Assembly (NCBI RefSeq): GCF_031326205.1
Contig: NZ_CP133721.1
Span: 930,001-994,000, forward strand
Source: Flavobacterium sp. 20NA77.7
Lineage (GTDB): Bacteria; Bacteroidota; Bacteroidia; Flavobacteriales; Flavobacteriaceae
DNA length: 64,000 nucleotides
Reading direction: 5' to 3'
Shown here piece by piece: positions 35,222 through 43,492 of the stretch. The translations under genes were made by a program, and so were the position numbers. A model generated the notes under the pieces. It saw only the letters and a list, made by a program, of their open reading frames with translations. It ran no database searches and was not told the origin of the DNA. How positions within the stretch are numbered: the first letter of the stretch is position 1; every line of letters starts with the position of its first letter.

Positions 35222-36265
35222 ATGAAAGCAACCTACAGAAAACACATTTTGCAGTTTAAAAGACCAAGTGGCACCTCGCGGGGTGTTATGACTGAAAAAG
35301 AAACATGGTTTTTGATTCTCGAGGCTAACGGCAAAAGAGGTATAGGGGAGTGTGGCTTGTTGCGTGGCTTGTCTATTGACGATCGCCCAGAGTATGAAGA
35401 AAAACTACAATGGGTTTGTGAAAATATTCATTTAGGAAAAGACAGCCTTTGGGAAGCCTTAAAAGAATTTCCTTCGATTCAATTTGGGGTAGAAATGGCA
35501 TTTTTATCTTTAGAAAGTGAAACACCGTTTCTTTTGTTTCCGTCTGCGTTTACAAAGGGTGAACAAGCTATTTCTATAAATGGTTTGGTGTGGATGGGTG
35601 AGCCTGAATTCATGAAAACACAAATTGAAGAAAAATTATCTGACGGATTTAAATGTATAAAATTGAAAATAGGGGCCATAGATTTTCAACAGGAGTTAGA
35701 TTTATTGGCTTTTATTCGATCCCATTTTGATGAAAAAATCATAGAGTTACGTGTAGATGCAAACGGAGCTTTTACTGAAAGTGAAGCGTTACATAAGCTG
35801 AATCAATTAGCTGTATATAAATTACATAGCATAGAACAGCCCATTCAAAAAGGTCAAGAAAAAATAATGGCTAAGCTGTGTAAACAAACCCCTTTTCCTA
35901 TTGCTTTAGATGAAGAGTTAATAGGTGTTTTTGAGTATGACGAAAAAGTAAAATTATTAGACACTATTCAACCCCATTATATTATTTTGAAGCCTAGTTT
36001 GATAGGAGGGATAAAAGGTAGTTTAGAATGGATAGCGCTAGCTGAAGAACGAAACATAGGTTGGTGGATTACTTCTGCGTTAGAAAGTAATATAGGTTTA
36101 AATGCTATTGCACAATTTACGTTTACCTTAAATAATATGATGCCTCAAGGTTTAGGAACGGGTGGATTGTACACTAATAATTTTACATGTCCTTTAGTCA
36201 TAAAACAAGGACAATTATGGTATGATTTCAGTGAGATATGGGAGGTTGATCAATTAGCATTTTAG
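35222..36265 (+). CDS. menC: o-Succinylbenzoate synthase
   Basis: This 347-residue enolase-superfamily enzyme removes water from SHCHC to give o-succinylbenzoate. It has the catalytic Lys in CIKLKIGAIDF (near 142), metal ligands in RVDANGAF (Asp, near 180), HSIEQPIQ (Glu, near 204) and IALDEELIG (Asp/Glu, near 228), and the second Lys in YIILKPSLIGG (near 256). Together with menB and menA it marks the menaquinone locus; menD, menE, menF and menH are not in the window. The 35-base gap before it is filled by CAATAGCAAT-type repeats. Confidence 0.93.
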   Translation: MKATYRKHILQFKRPSGTSRGVMTEKETWFLILEANGKRGIGECGLLRGLSIDDRPEYEEKLQWVCENIHLGKDSLWEALKEFPSIQFGVEMAFLSLESETPFLLFPSAFTKGEQAISINGLVWMGEPEFMKTQIEEKLSDGFKCIKLKIGAIDFQQELDLLAFIRSHFDEKIIELRVDANGAFTESEALHKLNQLAVYKLHSIEQPIQKGQEKIMAKLCKQTPFPIALDEELIGVFEYDEKVKLLDTIQPHYIILKPSLIGGIKGSLEWIALAEERNIGWWITSALESNIGLNAIAQFTFTLNNMMPQGLGTGGLYTNNFTCPLVIKQGQLWYDFSEIWEVDQLAF

Positions 36266-36321
36266 TAAATCTTTTTTACTACTCCGTGATTCTTTGTGTT
36301 TTCTTAGTGTAACTTTGTGTT

Positions 36322-36370
36322 ATAAATTATAAATTATAAATTACGATTTACGTTTTAGGAATTACAAATA
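36322..36370 (+). repeat. Heptanucleotide array after menC, ATAAATT type, 7 units
   Basis: ATAAATT three times, ACGATTT, ACGTTTT, AGGAATT, ACAAATA. It lies in the gap between the convergent menC and SRPBCC genes (36266-36443), which holds no gene. Confidence 0.75.
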
Positions 36371-36413
36371 AGTAATAACAAATTGGGAATTACGAAATTT
36401 TAAAATGCTTTAT

Positions 36414-36441
36414 ACAACTGAGTACAGAACACTGAAAGTAG
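36414..36441 (-). repeat. Short heptanucleotide array 3' of the SRPBCC gene, 4 units
   Basis: On the plus strand: ACAACTG, AGTACAG, AACACTG, AAAGTAG. It ends 2 bases from the stop codon of the minus-strand gene at 36444. The units are degenerate, so this is weaker than the others. Confidence 0.5.
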
Positions 36442-36443
36442 GT

Positions 36444-36836
36444 TTACAATTTATGCATATTACCCGCTAAGGTTTCAATGAAATTTGAAATAGGCCCTTT
36501 AACCATCATGGCCATCATGGCATTAAATTCACCTTCAAAAAATAATTGTACGGCACAAGATTCATCTGTTAAGGTATCAATTGTAGCGGTTAATGAAAAA
36601 GGTAATTTATCACTTGCAGCACCTAATTTTACTAACGAATTTGGCGTTTGTTCTTTTAAACGTAATTTTATTTCTGGCATGCCTTTTAATCCAAAAATAA
36701 AATCTGTAGGAGCTGTTACTTCAAATTTTGCAATGTTTTCAGGCATTAATTTTTCATACTGTTTTACATCAATTAATGCATTAAATATATATGATGCAGA
36801 TTTTTCTACCGTTACTTTTTTACTTTCTAAATTCAT
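36444..36836 (-). CDS. SRPBCC family protein
   Basis: This 130-residue single-domain protein fits the SRPBCC/polyketide cyclase-like fold: MNLESKKVTVEKSASYIFNALIDVKQYEKLMPENIAKFEV at the start, and a final amphipathic helix, MMVKGPISNFIETLAGNMHKL. The ligand is unknown. It has no signal peptide. It lies 3' of pyrE on the same strand, an arrangement I believe is common in Flavobacteriaceae. The gap between them holds a heptad array of 12 units. Confidence 0.8.
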   Translation of the reverse strand: MNLESKKVTVEKSASYIFNALIDVKQYEKLMPENIAKFEVTAPTDFIFGLKGMPEIKLRLKEQTPNSLVKLGAASDKLPFSLTATIDTLTDESCAVQLFFEGEFNAMMAMMVKGPISNFIETLAGNMHKL

Positions 36837-36845
36837 GTTTTTTTT

Positions 36846-36929
36846 GTTAGATGTTAGATGTTCGTTGTTCGTTGTTCGTTGTTCGTTGTTCGTTGTTGGG
36901 TTTATTTACCAATTACCCATTACCCTTTA
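36846..36929 (-). repeat. Heptanucleotide array between pyrE and the SRPBCC gene, 12 units
   Basis: On the plus strand the register runs GTTAGAT twice, GTTCGTT five times, GTTGGGT, TTATTTA, CCAATTA, CCCATTA, CCCTTTA. Read in the sense of pyrE (minus), the first part is the AATGGGT/AATTGGT class seen after plus-strand genes, followed by AACGAAC-type units. Confidence 0.88.
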
Positions 36930-36987
36930 TTAGCTGTATCACAGAGTTTCACAAAGTTTCCACAAAAGACACAAAATTAAATATTAA

Positions 36988-37638
36988 TTATCCATTATCA
37001 ACTCCCCATTCAGCTGGATTAGCATTCCAAGCTTGCAATGTTTCTAATTCATTTTCAGATACGTATTTTTTATCTATCGCTTTTTGGAGTAAGTTATCGT
37101 AATTACTTAATGTATAGACATCTAAATTAGCTTCTTTTATTTTCTCTTCAGAAATAGGAAACCCGTATGTAAATATAGCAGCCATTCCCTTAACAATTGC
37201 CCCTTCATTACGTAAAGCTTCAACAGCTAATAAGCTGCTTCCGCCTGTAGAAATCAAATCTTCTACTACAACTACGTTTTGTCCTTTTTGTAAAAAACCT
37301 TCAACTTGGTTTTGTCTGCCGTGTTTTTTTGGTTCAGGTCTTACGTAAACAAAAGGCAATCCCATGGCTTCGGCTACTAAAATTCCAATGCCAATAGCGC
37401 CTGTTGCTACACCTGCGATCACGTCTGGTTTGCCAAATTTCGCTTCAATTTGTTTCACGAATTCATCTCTTACATAATTTCTAACGGCTGGAAATGAAAG
37501 GATTACGCGGTTGTCGCAATAAATGGGTGACTTCCAACCAGAAGCCCATGTAAAAGGATTTTTAGAATTCAGTTTAATTGCGTTTATTTGTAAAAGCAAT
37601 TCTGCGGTTTGCTGTGCTGTATTAGTATTAAATATCAT
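36988..37638 (-). CDS. pyrE: Orotate phosphoribosyltransferase
   Basis: PyrE makes orotidine 5'-phosphate from orotate and PRPP. The 216-residue protein has SPIYCDNRVILSFPAVR (near 38), VATGAIGIGILVAEAMGLPFVYVRPEPKKHG (near 78) and the PRPP motif VVVVEDLISTGGSSLLAVEAL (near 120). Started at 37638 the protein begins MIFNTNTAQQTAELLLQINAIK, the normal N-terminus; a start at 37671 would lie upstream of the -7 box at 37643-37650. That box is 4 bases before the ATG, so the mRNA may be leaderless. The divergent NUDIX gene starts inside this box. Confidence 0.95.
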   Translation of the reverse strand: MIFNTNTAQQTAELLLQINAIKLNSKNPFTWASGWKSPIYCDNRVILSFPAVRNYVRDEFVKQIEAKFGKPDVIAGVATGAIGIGILVAEAMGLPFVYVRPEPKKHGRQNQVEGFLQKGQNVVVVEDLISTGGSSLLAVEALRNEGAIVKGMAAIFTYGFPISEEKIKEANLDVYTLSNYDNLLQKAIDKKYVSENELETLQAWNANPAEWGVDNG

Positions 37639-37642
37639 AGTG

Positions 37643-37650
37643 CAAATGTA
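37643..37650 (-). promoter_or_regulatory. -7 box of pyrE (TACATTTG), overlapping the NUDIX start codon
   Basis: The minus-strand TACATTTG is followed by CACT and then the pyrE ATG. The NUDIX ATG (37646-37648) is inside the same 8 bases on the other strand. This supports the pyrE start at 37638. Confidence 0.55.
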
Positions 37651-38245
37651 TAAAGTTTTTGTGAACGACAAACCACTTTTTTTAACAAATAAGGTGGAGA
37701 AGGAGACAAATTTTAGAATTTATTTATTGGAAACAGTAAATATTAGAAAAGTGATTTCTGAACTATTTTTAAATAAAATAGATAGTGCGCTTTTGTATCA
37801 TCCAGATGAAAAATTGATTTTAAAGACATTAAAATCAAAAATGCCTGTTGCTAAAGCGGGTGGAGGATTGGTGTACAATAAAAAAGGTGAGGTGTTGTTT
37901 ATTTTTAGAAATGGTAAATGGGATTTGCCAAAAGGAGGTATTGAAAAAAATGAAGAAATTGAAGATACAGCTATCAGAGAAGTCGAAGAAGAAACTGGGG
38001 TAAAAGGCTTAAAAATTATAGATAAATTACAAAAAACGTATCACATTTTTAAACGTAACGGGCGCTATAAACTCAAAATTACATATTGGTTTAAAATGCA
38101 AACCAATTTTACAGGACCAACTTGTCCGCAAGAAAAAGAAGGCATCTCAAAAGCGGTTTGGTTAAAACCCTCAGAAATTGAAGCCGCTTTAGGAAATTCT
38201 TATGAAAATATTAAATTGTTGTTTGAAAGTGAGAAAGTGGTATAG
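37646..38245 (+). CDS. NUDIX hydrolase
   Basis: The 199-residue protein starts MYKVFVNDKPLFLTNK and holds a full Nudix box (GGIEKNEEIEDTAIREVEEETGV, spanning about 100-122: GX5EX7REVxEExG). It hydrolyses a nucleoside diphosphate linked to another group; the substrate is open. I use the ATG at 37646; longer frames read back through pyrE antisense. This pairing of a divergent NUDIX gene with pyrE seems common in the family and may link it to nucleotide housekeeping. No promoter of its own is evident between the two starts. Confidence 0.9.
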   Translation: MYKVFVNDKPLFLTNKVEKETNFRIYLLETVNIRKVISELFLNKIDSALLYHPDEKLILKTLKSKMPVAKAGGGLVYNKKGEVLFIFRNGKWDLPKGGIEKNEEIEDTAIREVEEETGVKGLKIIDKLQKTYHIFKRNGRYKLKITYWFKMQTNFTGPTCPQEKEGISKAVWLKPSEIEAALGNSYENIKLLFESEKVV

Positions 38246-38258
38246 TTTTTTTAGAAAA

Positions 38259-38318
38259 ATGACAAATAAAGAAATTGAAAATGCAATTTCAAAAGTAGAA
38301 GGAATTGTGAAGGTATGA
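38259..38318 (+). CDS. Very small open frame upstream of the 46-residue protein
   Basis: An ATG at 38259 opens a 19-codon frame (MTNKEIENAISKVEGIVKV) whose TGA overlaps the ATG of the next small gene as ATGA. It may be a translated leader peptide, the stump of a larger gene, or chance. It starts 13 bases after the NUDIX stop. Confidence 0.3.
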   Translation: MTNKEIENAISKVEGIVKV

Positions 38319-38455
38319 CTGTCAATGAGCGACTTTATCATTCAGGTCTAATGGATGAATTTGATTTAGCCCTGAAGAACAACAAAGACAAAGCAAAATT
38401 AATTCTTGAACTTTTGAAAGTAGATAAATTATCAATTGATAAAATAGTAAAATAA
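38315..38455 (+). CDS. Small conserved hypothetical protein, 46 residues
   Basis: The frame encodes 46 residues beginning MTVNERLYHSGLMDEFD and ending KLSIDKIVK. The start MTVNERL-x3-GLMD-x-FD is one I associate with a small protein family found across Bacteroidetes and other bacteria, of unknown function, often in accessory regions. It is charged, helical and has no signal or membrane segment. Its start overlaps the stop of a 19-codon frame (ATGA), which suggests translational coupling. The stop codon is 65 bases from the convergent M14 peptidase gene. Confidence 0.6.
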   Translation: MTVNERLYHSGLMDEFDLALKNNKDKAKLILELLKVDKLSIDKIVK

Positions 38456-38481
38456 GATATTTAATAAAATCAATATTCTTT

Positions 38482-38523
38482 ACTCTATATTCTATATTCT
38501 ATATTCTATATTCTATATTCTAT
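38482..38523 (-). repeat. Heptanucleotide array ATTCTAT running into a stop codon, 6 units
   Basis: ACTCTAT then five exact ATTCTAT units. The last unit contains the stop codon (TAG on the minus strand, 38520-38522) of the M14 peptidase gene, so the array begins inside that stop codon in the sense orientation. Confidence 0.92.
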
Positions 38524-40232
38524 TCCAAAACCCTATAAACAGGATATCGCATAAACTCTTTTTCAAAGTATTTTGAATGTTTGTACACCCAATATAATTG
38601 GTCGTTGCCATTTTCTGCGAAAGCTTTGTCGGTTTGTTTTTTTGTTTCGAATTCTTGTTTTAAAGTTGGGTTTTCCTCTAAAATTTGTTTGGCTACATCT
38701 TCAAAAACATAACTGGAATACCCTTCTTTTTGTTGCAAAATCGTATCGAAAAAATTCCAATTAAAATAGGAATCAACCGCTTCTGGTTCAAGGGTTTCTA
38801 ATAAATATTTTATGCCTAATTGATTGGTTGAAATTTTATAGTCACCGGCTCTAAATTCCATTTTCTCTATATTTTTTGTTACGGTGGTATTATAATGTCC
38901 GTAATGCCCTTCGTACGCATTTTTTCCTGTTTGATAAGTGGCAATTGTATAGATTTCTACTTCAAAACTTTCATTTTGAGTAATAGGTGTCATTTCAATA
39001 GCGTTCAATTTTAATAATTCAATAATTTGCCATTGGCTTTGAGGCACCACATAATATTTCGGTATTGTCACAAATTTCGTTGGTTTATAGTTTCCGTAAA
39101 AAGGGATTTTCTTTGTAAATGGTTTATTTCTATCATAAAACAATCTGTCTTTTCCAGATAGTTCACTTGGTTTATAACCGCCTTCATATCCTTTAAAATC
39201 AATATAAGACACTTTTGTGGAATCAATTTCCCAATGCAATGGATATTGATTTCCAACTTTATATTCTTCTAAATTGGCTTTTCTTACTTGTTTTATTTTT
39301 TCCCAATTTGTATCAGTATAATTAATTGCTGTAACCATAAATTCATAAGTCGTTTTCACTCTATCTTTATATGGCTTTAACATATGTGTTTCAGGTACAA
39401 AACCTAAGGTATTAAATAAAGTAGTGTAACCAGTAGCATAACGTGGTGTATCGGTAAATTGTTCGTATCCTAAATCAGGTTTTGCACCGTGAATGTTGAC
39501 ATACGGAATCACGTCAATTTTCTTTTTCTGCATGTCTTTTACCATTTCTGGATACATTTCATTTTTGAAAAAGTTGCCTAATTTCTCACCTAATCGTTCG
39601 TGTTGTGTGGCAATACAAGTGAAAGTATATTGATAATCGGCGCCATTTGAAACATGATTATCTAAAAACACATCGGGTTGTACAAGATGAAATAAGGCTT
39701 GAAAACTTCTGGAATTTCGGGTGTCCGATTTAATAAAATCTCTATTTAAGTCATAGTTTCGGCCATTACCTCTAAAACCGTATGCTTCAGGACCATTCTG
39801 ATTTGCTCGAGAATATGAATTTCTGTTCAGCATACCGTCAATATTGTATACAGGTATAGCAGCAACTAATGTGTTTTTTGGAATAGCAATTTTTTGTAAA
39901 GCTAAATCACGAAACAAAATCATAGTCGCATCAATACCATCAGGCTCGCCTGGGTGAATGCCGTTATTAATAAGTATTTTTGCTTTTTGCTTTGTATAGT
40001 CAAAATTTTTGGCAGCCGAAAACAAAATAAGATGCAATGGTTTGCCGCTGTCGGTAATTCCCATTTCCTGAAATGTAATGGTTTCAAATGCAGCATCTAA
40101 TTTTTTATAAAAAGCAATGCATTCTTCATAGGTTGCAGATTGATTTCCATTTCCGTTTTCAAAAGTAGTATTCCAATTTTGTTGTGCGAAACAAAACGCA
40201 GTGCTTACAAAGCAAAAAAGGTATTTGAACAT
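38520..40232 (-). CDS. M14 family zinc carboxypeptidase, secreted
   Basis: This 570-residue protein has a short signal peptide (MFKYLFCFVSTAFCFA) and an M14 domain in about 30-300. Zinc ligands are HPGEPDG (HxxE, near 92) and the His in FLDNHVSNGADYQYTFT (near 195). NYDLNRDF (near 160) holds the substrate-binding Arg region, and ETHMLKPY (near 282) probably the catalytic Glu. The last 270 residues are a separate region of unknown fold. It starts 4 bases after coaD and is the third gene in ddl-coaD-M14. A tie to cell-wall peptide processing is possible but not shown. Confidence 0.88.
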   Translation of the reverse strand: MFKYLFCFVSTAFCFAQQNWNTTFENGNGNQSATYEECIAFYKKLDAAFETITFQEMGITDSGKPLHLILFSAAKNFDYTKQKAKILINNGIHPGEPDGIDATMILFRDLALQKIAIPKNTLVAAIPVYNIDGMLNRNSYSRANQNGPEAYGFRGNGRNYDLNRDFIKSDTRNSRSFQALFHLVQPDVFLDNHVSNGADYQYTFTCIATQHERLGEKLGNFFKNEMYPEMVKDMQKKKIDVIPYVNIHGAKPDLGYEQFTDTPRYATGYTTLFNTLGFVPETHMLKPYKDRVKTTYEFMVTAINYTDTNWEKIKQVRKANLEEYKVGNQYPLHWEIDSTKVSYIDFKGYEGGYKPSELSGKDRLFYDRNKPFTKKIPFYGNYKPTKFVTIPKYYVVPQSQWQIIELLKLNAIEMTPITQNESFEVEIYTIATYQTGKNAYEGHYGHYNTTVTKNIEKMEFRAGDYKISTNQLGIKYLLETLEPEAVDSYFNWNFFDTILQQKEGYSSYVFEDVAKQILEENPTLKQEFETKKQTDKAFAENGNDQLYWVYKHSKYFEKEFMRYPVYRVLE

Positions 40233-40236
40233 AATT

Positions 40237-40692
40237 TTATTTTTTTAATACTGAAGCAGGAACTAATCCAGAAATATCGCCACCATTTCTAAGCACATCT
40301 CTAACAATACTTGAAGATATAAATGAAGTTTTAGCAGCTGTAAGCAAGAAAACAGTTTCTATTTTAGATAAAGTTTGATTAGTATGTGCAATAGCTTTTT
40401 CAAATTCAAAATCTGCTGGATTTCTGAGTCCTCGTAAAATAAAATCAGCTTTTTCTTTTTTACATAAATCTATAGTTAAGCCAGAATATGTAATAACTTT
40501 TACTTTTGTTTCACCTTTAAATGCTTCTTCAATGAATTGTTTTCGGTCTTCCAAGTTAAACATGTATTTTTTATCAGCATTAACACCAATGGCTACAATT
40601 ACTTCATCAAATAATGAAACGCCTCTTTTAATGATGTCAAAATGTCCGTTTGTTATAGGGTCAAAAGAACCTGGAAATACAGCTTTTTTCAT
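40237..40692 (-). CDS. coaD: Pantetheine-phosphate adenylyltransferase
   Basis: CoaD joins AMP to 4'-phosphopantetheine in coenzyme A synthesis. The 151-residue protein is of the usual length and has MKKAVFPGSFDPITNGHFDIIKR (HxGH-type nucleotide site, near 7-20), RGLRNPADFEFE (near 88) and TSFISSSIVRDVLRNGGDISG (near 124). It lies 18 bases after ddl and 4 bases before the M14 peptidase gene on the same strand, so the three form an operon driven from the promoter before ddl. Confidence 0.96.
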   Translation of the reverse strand: MKKAVFPGSFDPITNGHFDIIKRGVSLFDEVIVAIGVNADKKYMFNLEDRKQFIEEAFKGETKVKVITYSGLTIDLCKKEKADFILRGLRNPADFEFEKAIAHTNQTLSKIETVFLLTAAKTSFISSSIVRDVLRNGGDISGLVPASVLKK

Positions 40693-40710
40693 TTTTAAAT
40701 TCGTTAAATA

Positions 40711-41700
40711 TTATTTTTCCCAAATGGGTTTTCTGTCCAAAGCTAATTTTATTTCATTATCTAATAAATCGGCAAAATTCATACCAGCAAATGCCGCTTG
40801 TTGCGGAAATATACTTTGTGGACTTAGCCCAGGATTGGTATTGATTTCAATAAAATGAGGAATACCATCCATAATGATGAAATCGGTTCTAGAAAATCCT
40901 TGCATCCCTAATGAATCATATACTTTAATAGCCGTTTCCTTGACAAGTTGTTCTACTTCAACTGAAATACGTGCAGGAGTTATTTCTTCAGATTTTCCTA
41001 AATATTTCGCTTCATAATCAAAAAAAGCATTTTTAGGTATTATTTCTGTAATTCCTAATACAGTTGTAACGCCTTTGTATTTTAAAACACCAACAGAAAT
41101 TTCGGTTCCTTTTAAATAAGATTCCAATAAAATGTCTTTATCTTCCGCAAAAGCAAAAGCTAATGCTTTATCAAATTCGCTAGGGTTTTGTACCATAGAT
41201 ACACCTAAACTACTCCCAGATTGATTTGGTTTCACAAAAAAAGGTAAGCCCAATTCTGCCATTACATCATCAACATGAATAGGCATGCCTTCTGTTAAAT
41301 AAATCGATTTTGCTCGTGGAATATTAAATTTACTTAGTACGGATAATGTATCGCGTTTATTAAACGTTAGACTGCTCTGATAGAAGTTGCAACCTGTATA
41401 GGGTAAATTTACAAGTTCCCAATAGGCTTGCATGTGTCCGTCTTCGCCAGGTGTACCATGAATCGTGTTTACTACTACATCAAAAGTTATTTTTTGGTCA
41501 TCAATAGTAACTGAAAAATCGGCACGATTTATGTCGTATTTTTTATCATTTAAAAGCACATTCCAAGAATCGGATACTATATGTACTTCATAAATATGGT
41601 ATTTGGTTTTATCAAGGTGATTTAAGATTAATTGGCCACTTCTCAAAGAAATGACTGATTCATCTGAATATCCGCCCATTACAACGGCTATGTTCCTCAT
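40711..41700 (-). CDS. ddl: D-alanine--D-alanine ligase
   Basis: Ddl makes the D-Ala-D-Ala dipeptide of peptidoglycan. The 329-residue ATP-grasp protein has AVVMGGYSDESVISLRSG at the start, NTIHGTPGEDGHMQAYWE (near 78), PFFVKPNQSGSSLGVSMV (near 153), a metal site GFSRTDFIIMDG (near 268) and FIEINTNPGLSPQSIFP (near 284). The first gene of the ddl-coaD-M14 operon, it diverges from the PASTA gene. Its promoter box lies 22 bases upstream. Confidence 0.96.
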   Translation of the reverse strand: MRNIAVVMGGYSDESVISLRSGQLILNHLDKTKYHIYEVHIVSDSWNVLLNDKKYDINRADFSVTIDDQKITFDVVVNTIHGTPGEDGHMQAYWELVNLPYTGCNFYQSSLTFNKRDTLSVLSKFNIPRAKSIYLTEGMPIHVDDVMAELGLPFFVKPNQSGSSLGVSMVQNPSEFDKALAFAFAEDKDILLESYLKGTEISVGVLKYKGVTTVLGITEIIPKNAFFDYEAKYLGKSEEITPARISVEVEQLVKETAIKVYDSLGMQGFSRTDFIIMDGIPHFIEINTNPGLSPQSIFPQQAAFAGMNFADLLDNEIKLALDRKPIWEK

Positions 41701-41722
41701 ACTATTCTAAATTTTGGTGTAA

Positions 41723-41730
41723 CAAATTTA
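41723..41730 (-). promoter_or_regulatory. -7 box of the ddl operon (TAAATTTG)
   Basis: The minus-strand TAAATTTG lies 22 bases before the ATG at 41700. Confidence 0.55.
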
Positions 41731-41823
41731 TTATATTTTGTGGACTAGTAAACAATAAATTTGAAAATAAATTATTTTAGCGGTTCATACGTTAAAAAAT
41801 AGTACAACAATAAAGAAAATCAT

Positions 41824-41831
41824 TACTTTTG
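41824..41831 (+). promoter_or_regulatory. -7 box that fixes the PASTA gene start (TACTTTTG)
   Basis: TACTTTTG lies 15 bases before the ATG at 41847. It overlaps the in-frame TTG at 41829, so that alternative start would not be in the mRNA. Confidence 0.65.
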
Positions 41832-41846
41832 CTAAAATTTATTTCT

Positions 41847-42452
41847 ATGAGTTTAAAAAGATTTTTAACCAGTTCTGCCTTTTTTAAAAATTTAGTTGTA
41901 GCACTAGTAATCGTAATCGTATTTTTATTTGCTATCGTTAAGTTTCTTGATTTTAGTACCAATCACGGGGAAGAAATAAACGTACCAGATATTACTAAAA
42001 TGAAACTTGAAGTAGCAGAAGAAAAGTTAGATGAAGAGGGTTTAGAAGTTTTTTTATTAGACACGGTTGATTTTAAACCTGAATTTCCACCTTATACAAT
42101 TGTTGAACAGGATCCACGTCCAGGTTCTAAAGTAAAAGATGGAAGAAAAATATATGTAAAATTAAACGCGGGTGGATTTTCAACCGTTACTTTACCTGAT
42201 TTAATTAATAAAACGTTCCGTCAAGCCGCTAATACAATTAGAACATTAGGTTTACAAGAAGGAAAGTTAAAATACGTACCAAACATTGCTAAAGATGTCG
42301 TTTTAGAAATACATCAGAATGGTAAAAAATTAAAAGCAGGAGATAAAATACTTAAAAACTCTACCATTGATTTTGTATTAGGAGATGGAAAAGAATTGTT
42401 TTCAGATGAAAATGATTCGATTCCAAGTCAAGAACAAGATTCCATAGAATAA
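41847..42452 (+). CDS. PASTA domain membrane protein
   Basis: This 201-residue protein has one transmembrane helix (residues about 18-38) and then two PASTA domains: INVPDITKMKLEVAEEKLDEEGLEV with EQDPRPGSKVKDGRKIYVKLN, and VTLPDLINKTFRQAANTIRTLGL with KAGDKILKNSTIDFVLG. PASTA domains bind peptidoglycan or related ligands, and here no kinase domain is attached. A short acidic tail ends it. The stop codon overlaps the start of the pseudouridine synthase gene, so the two are translationally coupled. The neighbour ddl also serves peptidoglycan. Confidence 0.9.
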   Translation: MSLKRFLTSSAFFKNLVVALVIVIVFLFAIVKFLDFSTNHGEEINVPDITKMKLEVAEEKLDEEGLEVFLLDTVDFKPEFPPYTIVEQDPRPGSKVKDGRKIYVKLNAGGFSTVTLPDLINKTFRQAANTIRTLGLQEGKLKYVPNIAKDVVLEIHQNGKKLKAGDKILKNSTIDFVLGDGKELFSDENDSIPSQEQDSIE

Positions 42453-43492
42453 TGATGCAAAATTTTGTTGAACCACAAGACTTTGATGATGACTTATATG
42501 AGCATCATCGGTTTGAAGTAGCTAAAGGGCAACAGACCTTAAGAATCGATAAGTTTTTAATGAATGTTATCGAAAATACAACCCGAAATAAAATTCAAAA
42601 AGCAGCAGATTCTGGTTTTATTTTTGTTAATGATATACCCGTAAAATCGAATTATAAGGTAAAACCGAATGATGTCGTTCGAGTGCTTTTAGAACATCCA
42701 CCTTACGAACATTTATTAAAAGGTGAAAACATACCTATTGATATTGTTTATGAAGACGATCAAGTGCTTGTTGTGAATAAACCAGCGGGTATGGTTGTGC
42801 ATCCAGGACACGGAAATTATTCAGGAACATTGGTTAATGCATTGGCTTATCATTTTGATAATTTACCCATGAACAGTAGTGAACGTCCAGGATTAGTTCA
42901 CCGAATAGATAAAGATACTTCAGGATTATTAGTAGTGGCTAAAACAGAATTAGCAATGGCTCATTTAACCCAACAATTTGCTGATAAAACTTCAGAAAGA
43001 GAATATGTGGCTATTGTTTGGGGAAATATTGAAGAAGAGGAAGGTACTATAGAAGGAAATATAGATAGACACAATACAAATCGTATGCAAATGGCTGTTT
43101 TTCCTGATGGTGAAAAAGGGAAACCAGCCGTTACACATTATAAAGTTTTGGAACGTTTAGGTTATGTTACCGTGGTTTCCTGTCAATTAGAAACAGGTCG
43201 TACGCATCAAATTAGAGTGCATATGAAATACATCGGACACACACTTTTTAATGATGAGCGTTATGGGGGTGACCAAATTTTGAAAGGCACTACATTTACA
43301 AAATATAAACAGTTTGTTGAAAATTGTTTTAAAGTTTTACCACGACAAGCACTTCATGCGAAAACATTAGGTTTTGAACACCCAACAACAGGTGAGTTTT
43401 TACGTTTTACTTCGGAGATTCCTTCAGATATTCAAGTATGTATTGAAAAATGGCGTAATTACTCCAAAGCAGTTCAATTGAATGAAGAATAA
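42452..43492 (+). CDS. RluA/RluD family 23S rRNA pseudouridine synthase
   Basis: The 346-residue protein has an N-terminal S4 RNA-binding domain (QTLRIDKFLMNVIENTTRNKIQKAADSGFIFVND, near 27-60) and a synthase domain with NKPAGMVVHPGHGNYSGTLVNAL (near 108), the catalytic Asp in RPGLVHRIDKDTSGLLVVAKT (near 150) and LETGRTHQIRVHMKYIGH (near 247). The plan is that of RluD, which modifies helix 69 of 23S rRNA. A 20-residue acidic N-terminal extension precedes the S4 domain. It overlaps the PASTA gene by one base and abuts the opposing PAP2 gene at its end. Confidence 0.93.
   Translation: MMQNFVEPQDFDDDLYEHHRFEVAKGQQTLRIDKFLMNVIENTTRNKIQKAADSGFIFVNDIPVKSNYKVKPNDVVRVLLEHPPYEHLLKGENIPIDIVYEDDQVLVVNKPAGMVVHPGHGNYSGTLVNALAYHFDNLPMNSSERPGLVHRIDKDTSGLLVVAKTELAMAHLTQQFADKTSEREYVAIVWGNIEEEEGTIEGNIDRHNTNRMQMAVFPDGEKGKPAVTHYKVLERLGYVTVVSCQLETGRTHQIRVHMKYIGHTLFNDERYGGDQILKGTTFTKYKQFVENCFKVLPRQALHAKTLGFEHPTTGEFLRFTSEIPSDIQVCIEKWRNYSKAVQLNEE

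Noticed and set aside
36478..37102. Two plus-strand frames near the SRPBCC and pyrE genes
   Set aside because: Their translations include the GTTCGTT repeats (RCSLFVVRCSLFVV) and antisense of real genes, so they are by-products of the array.
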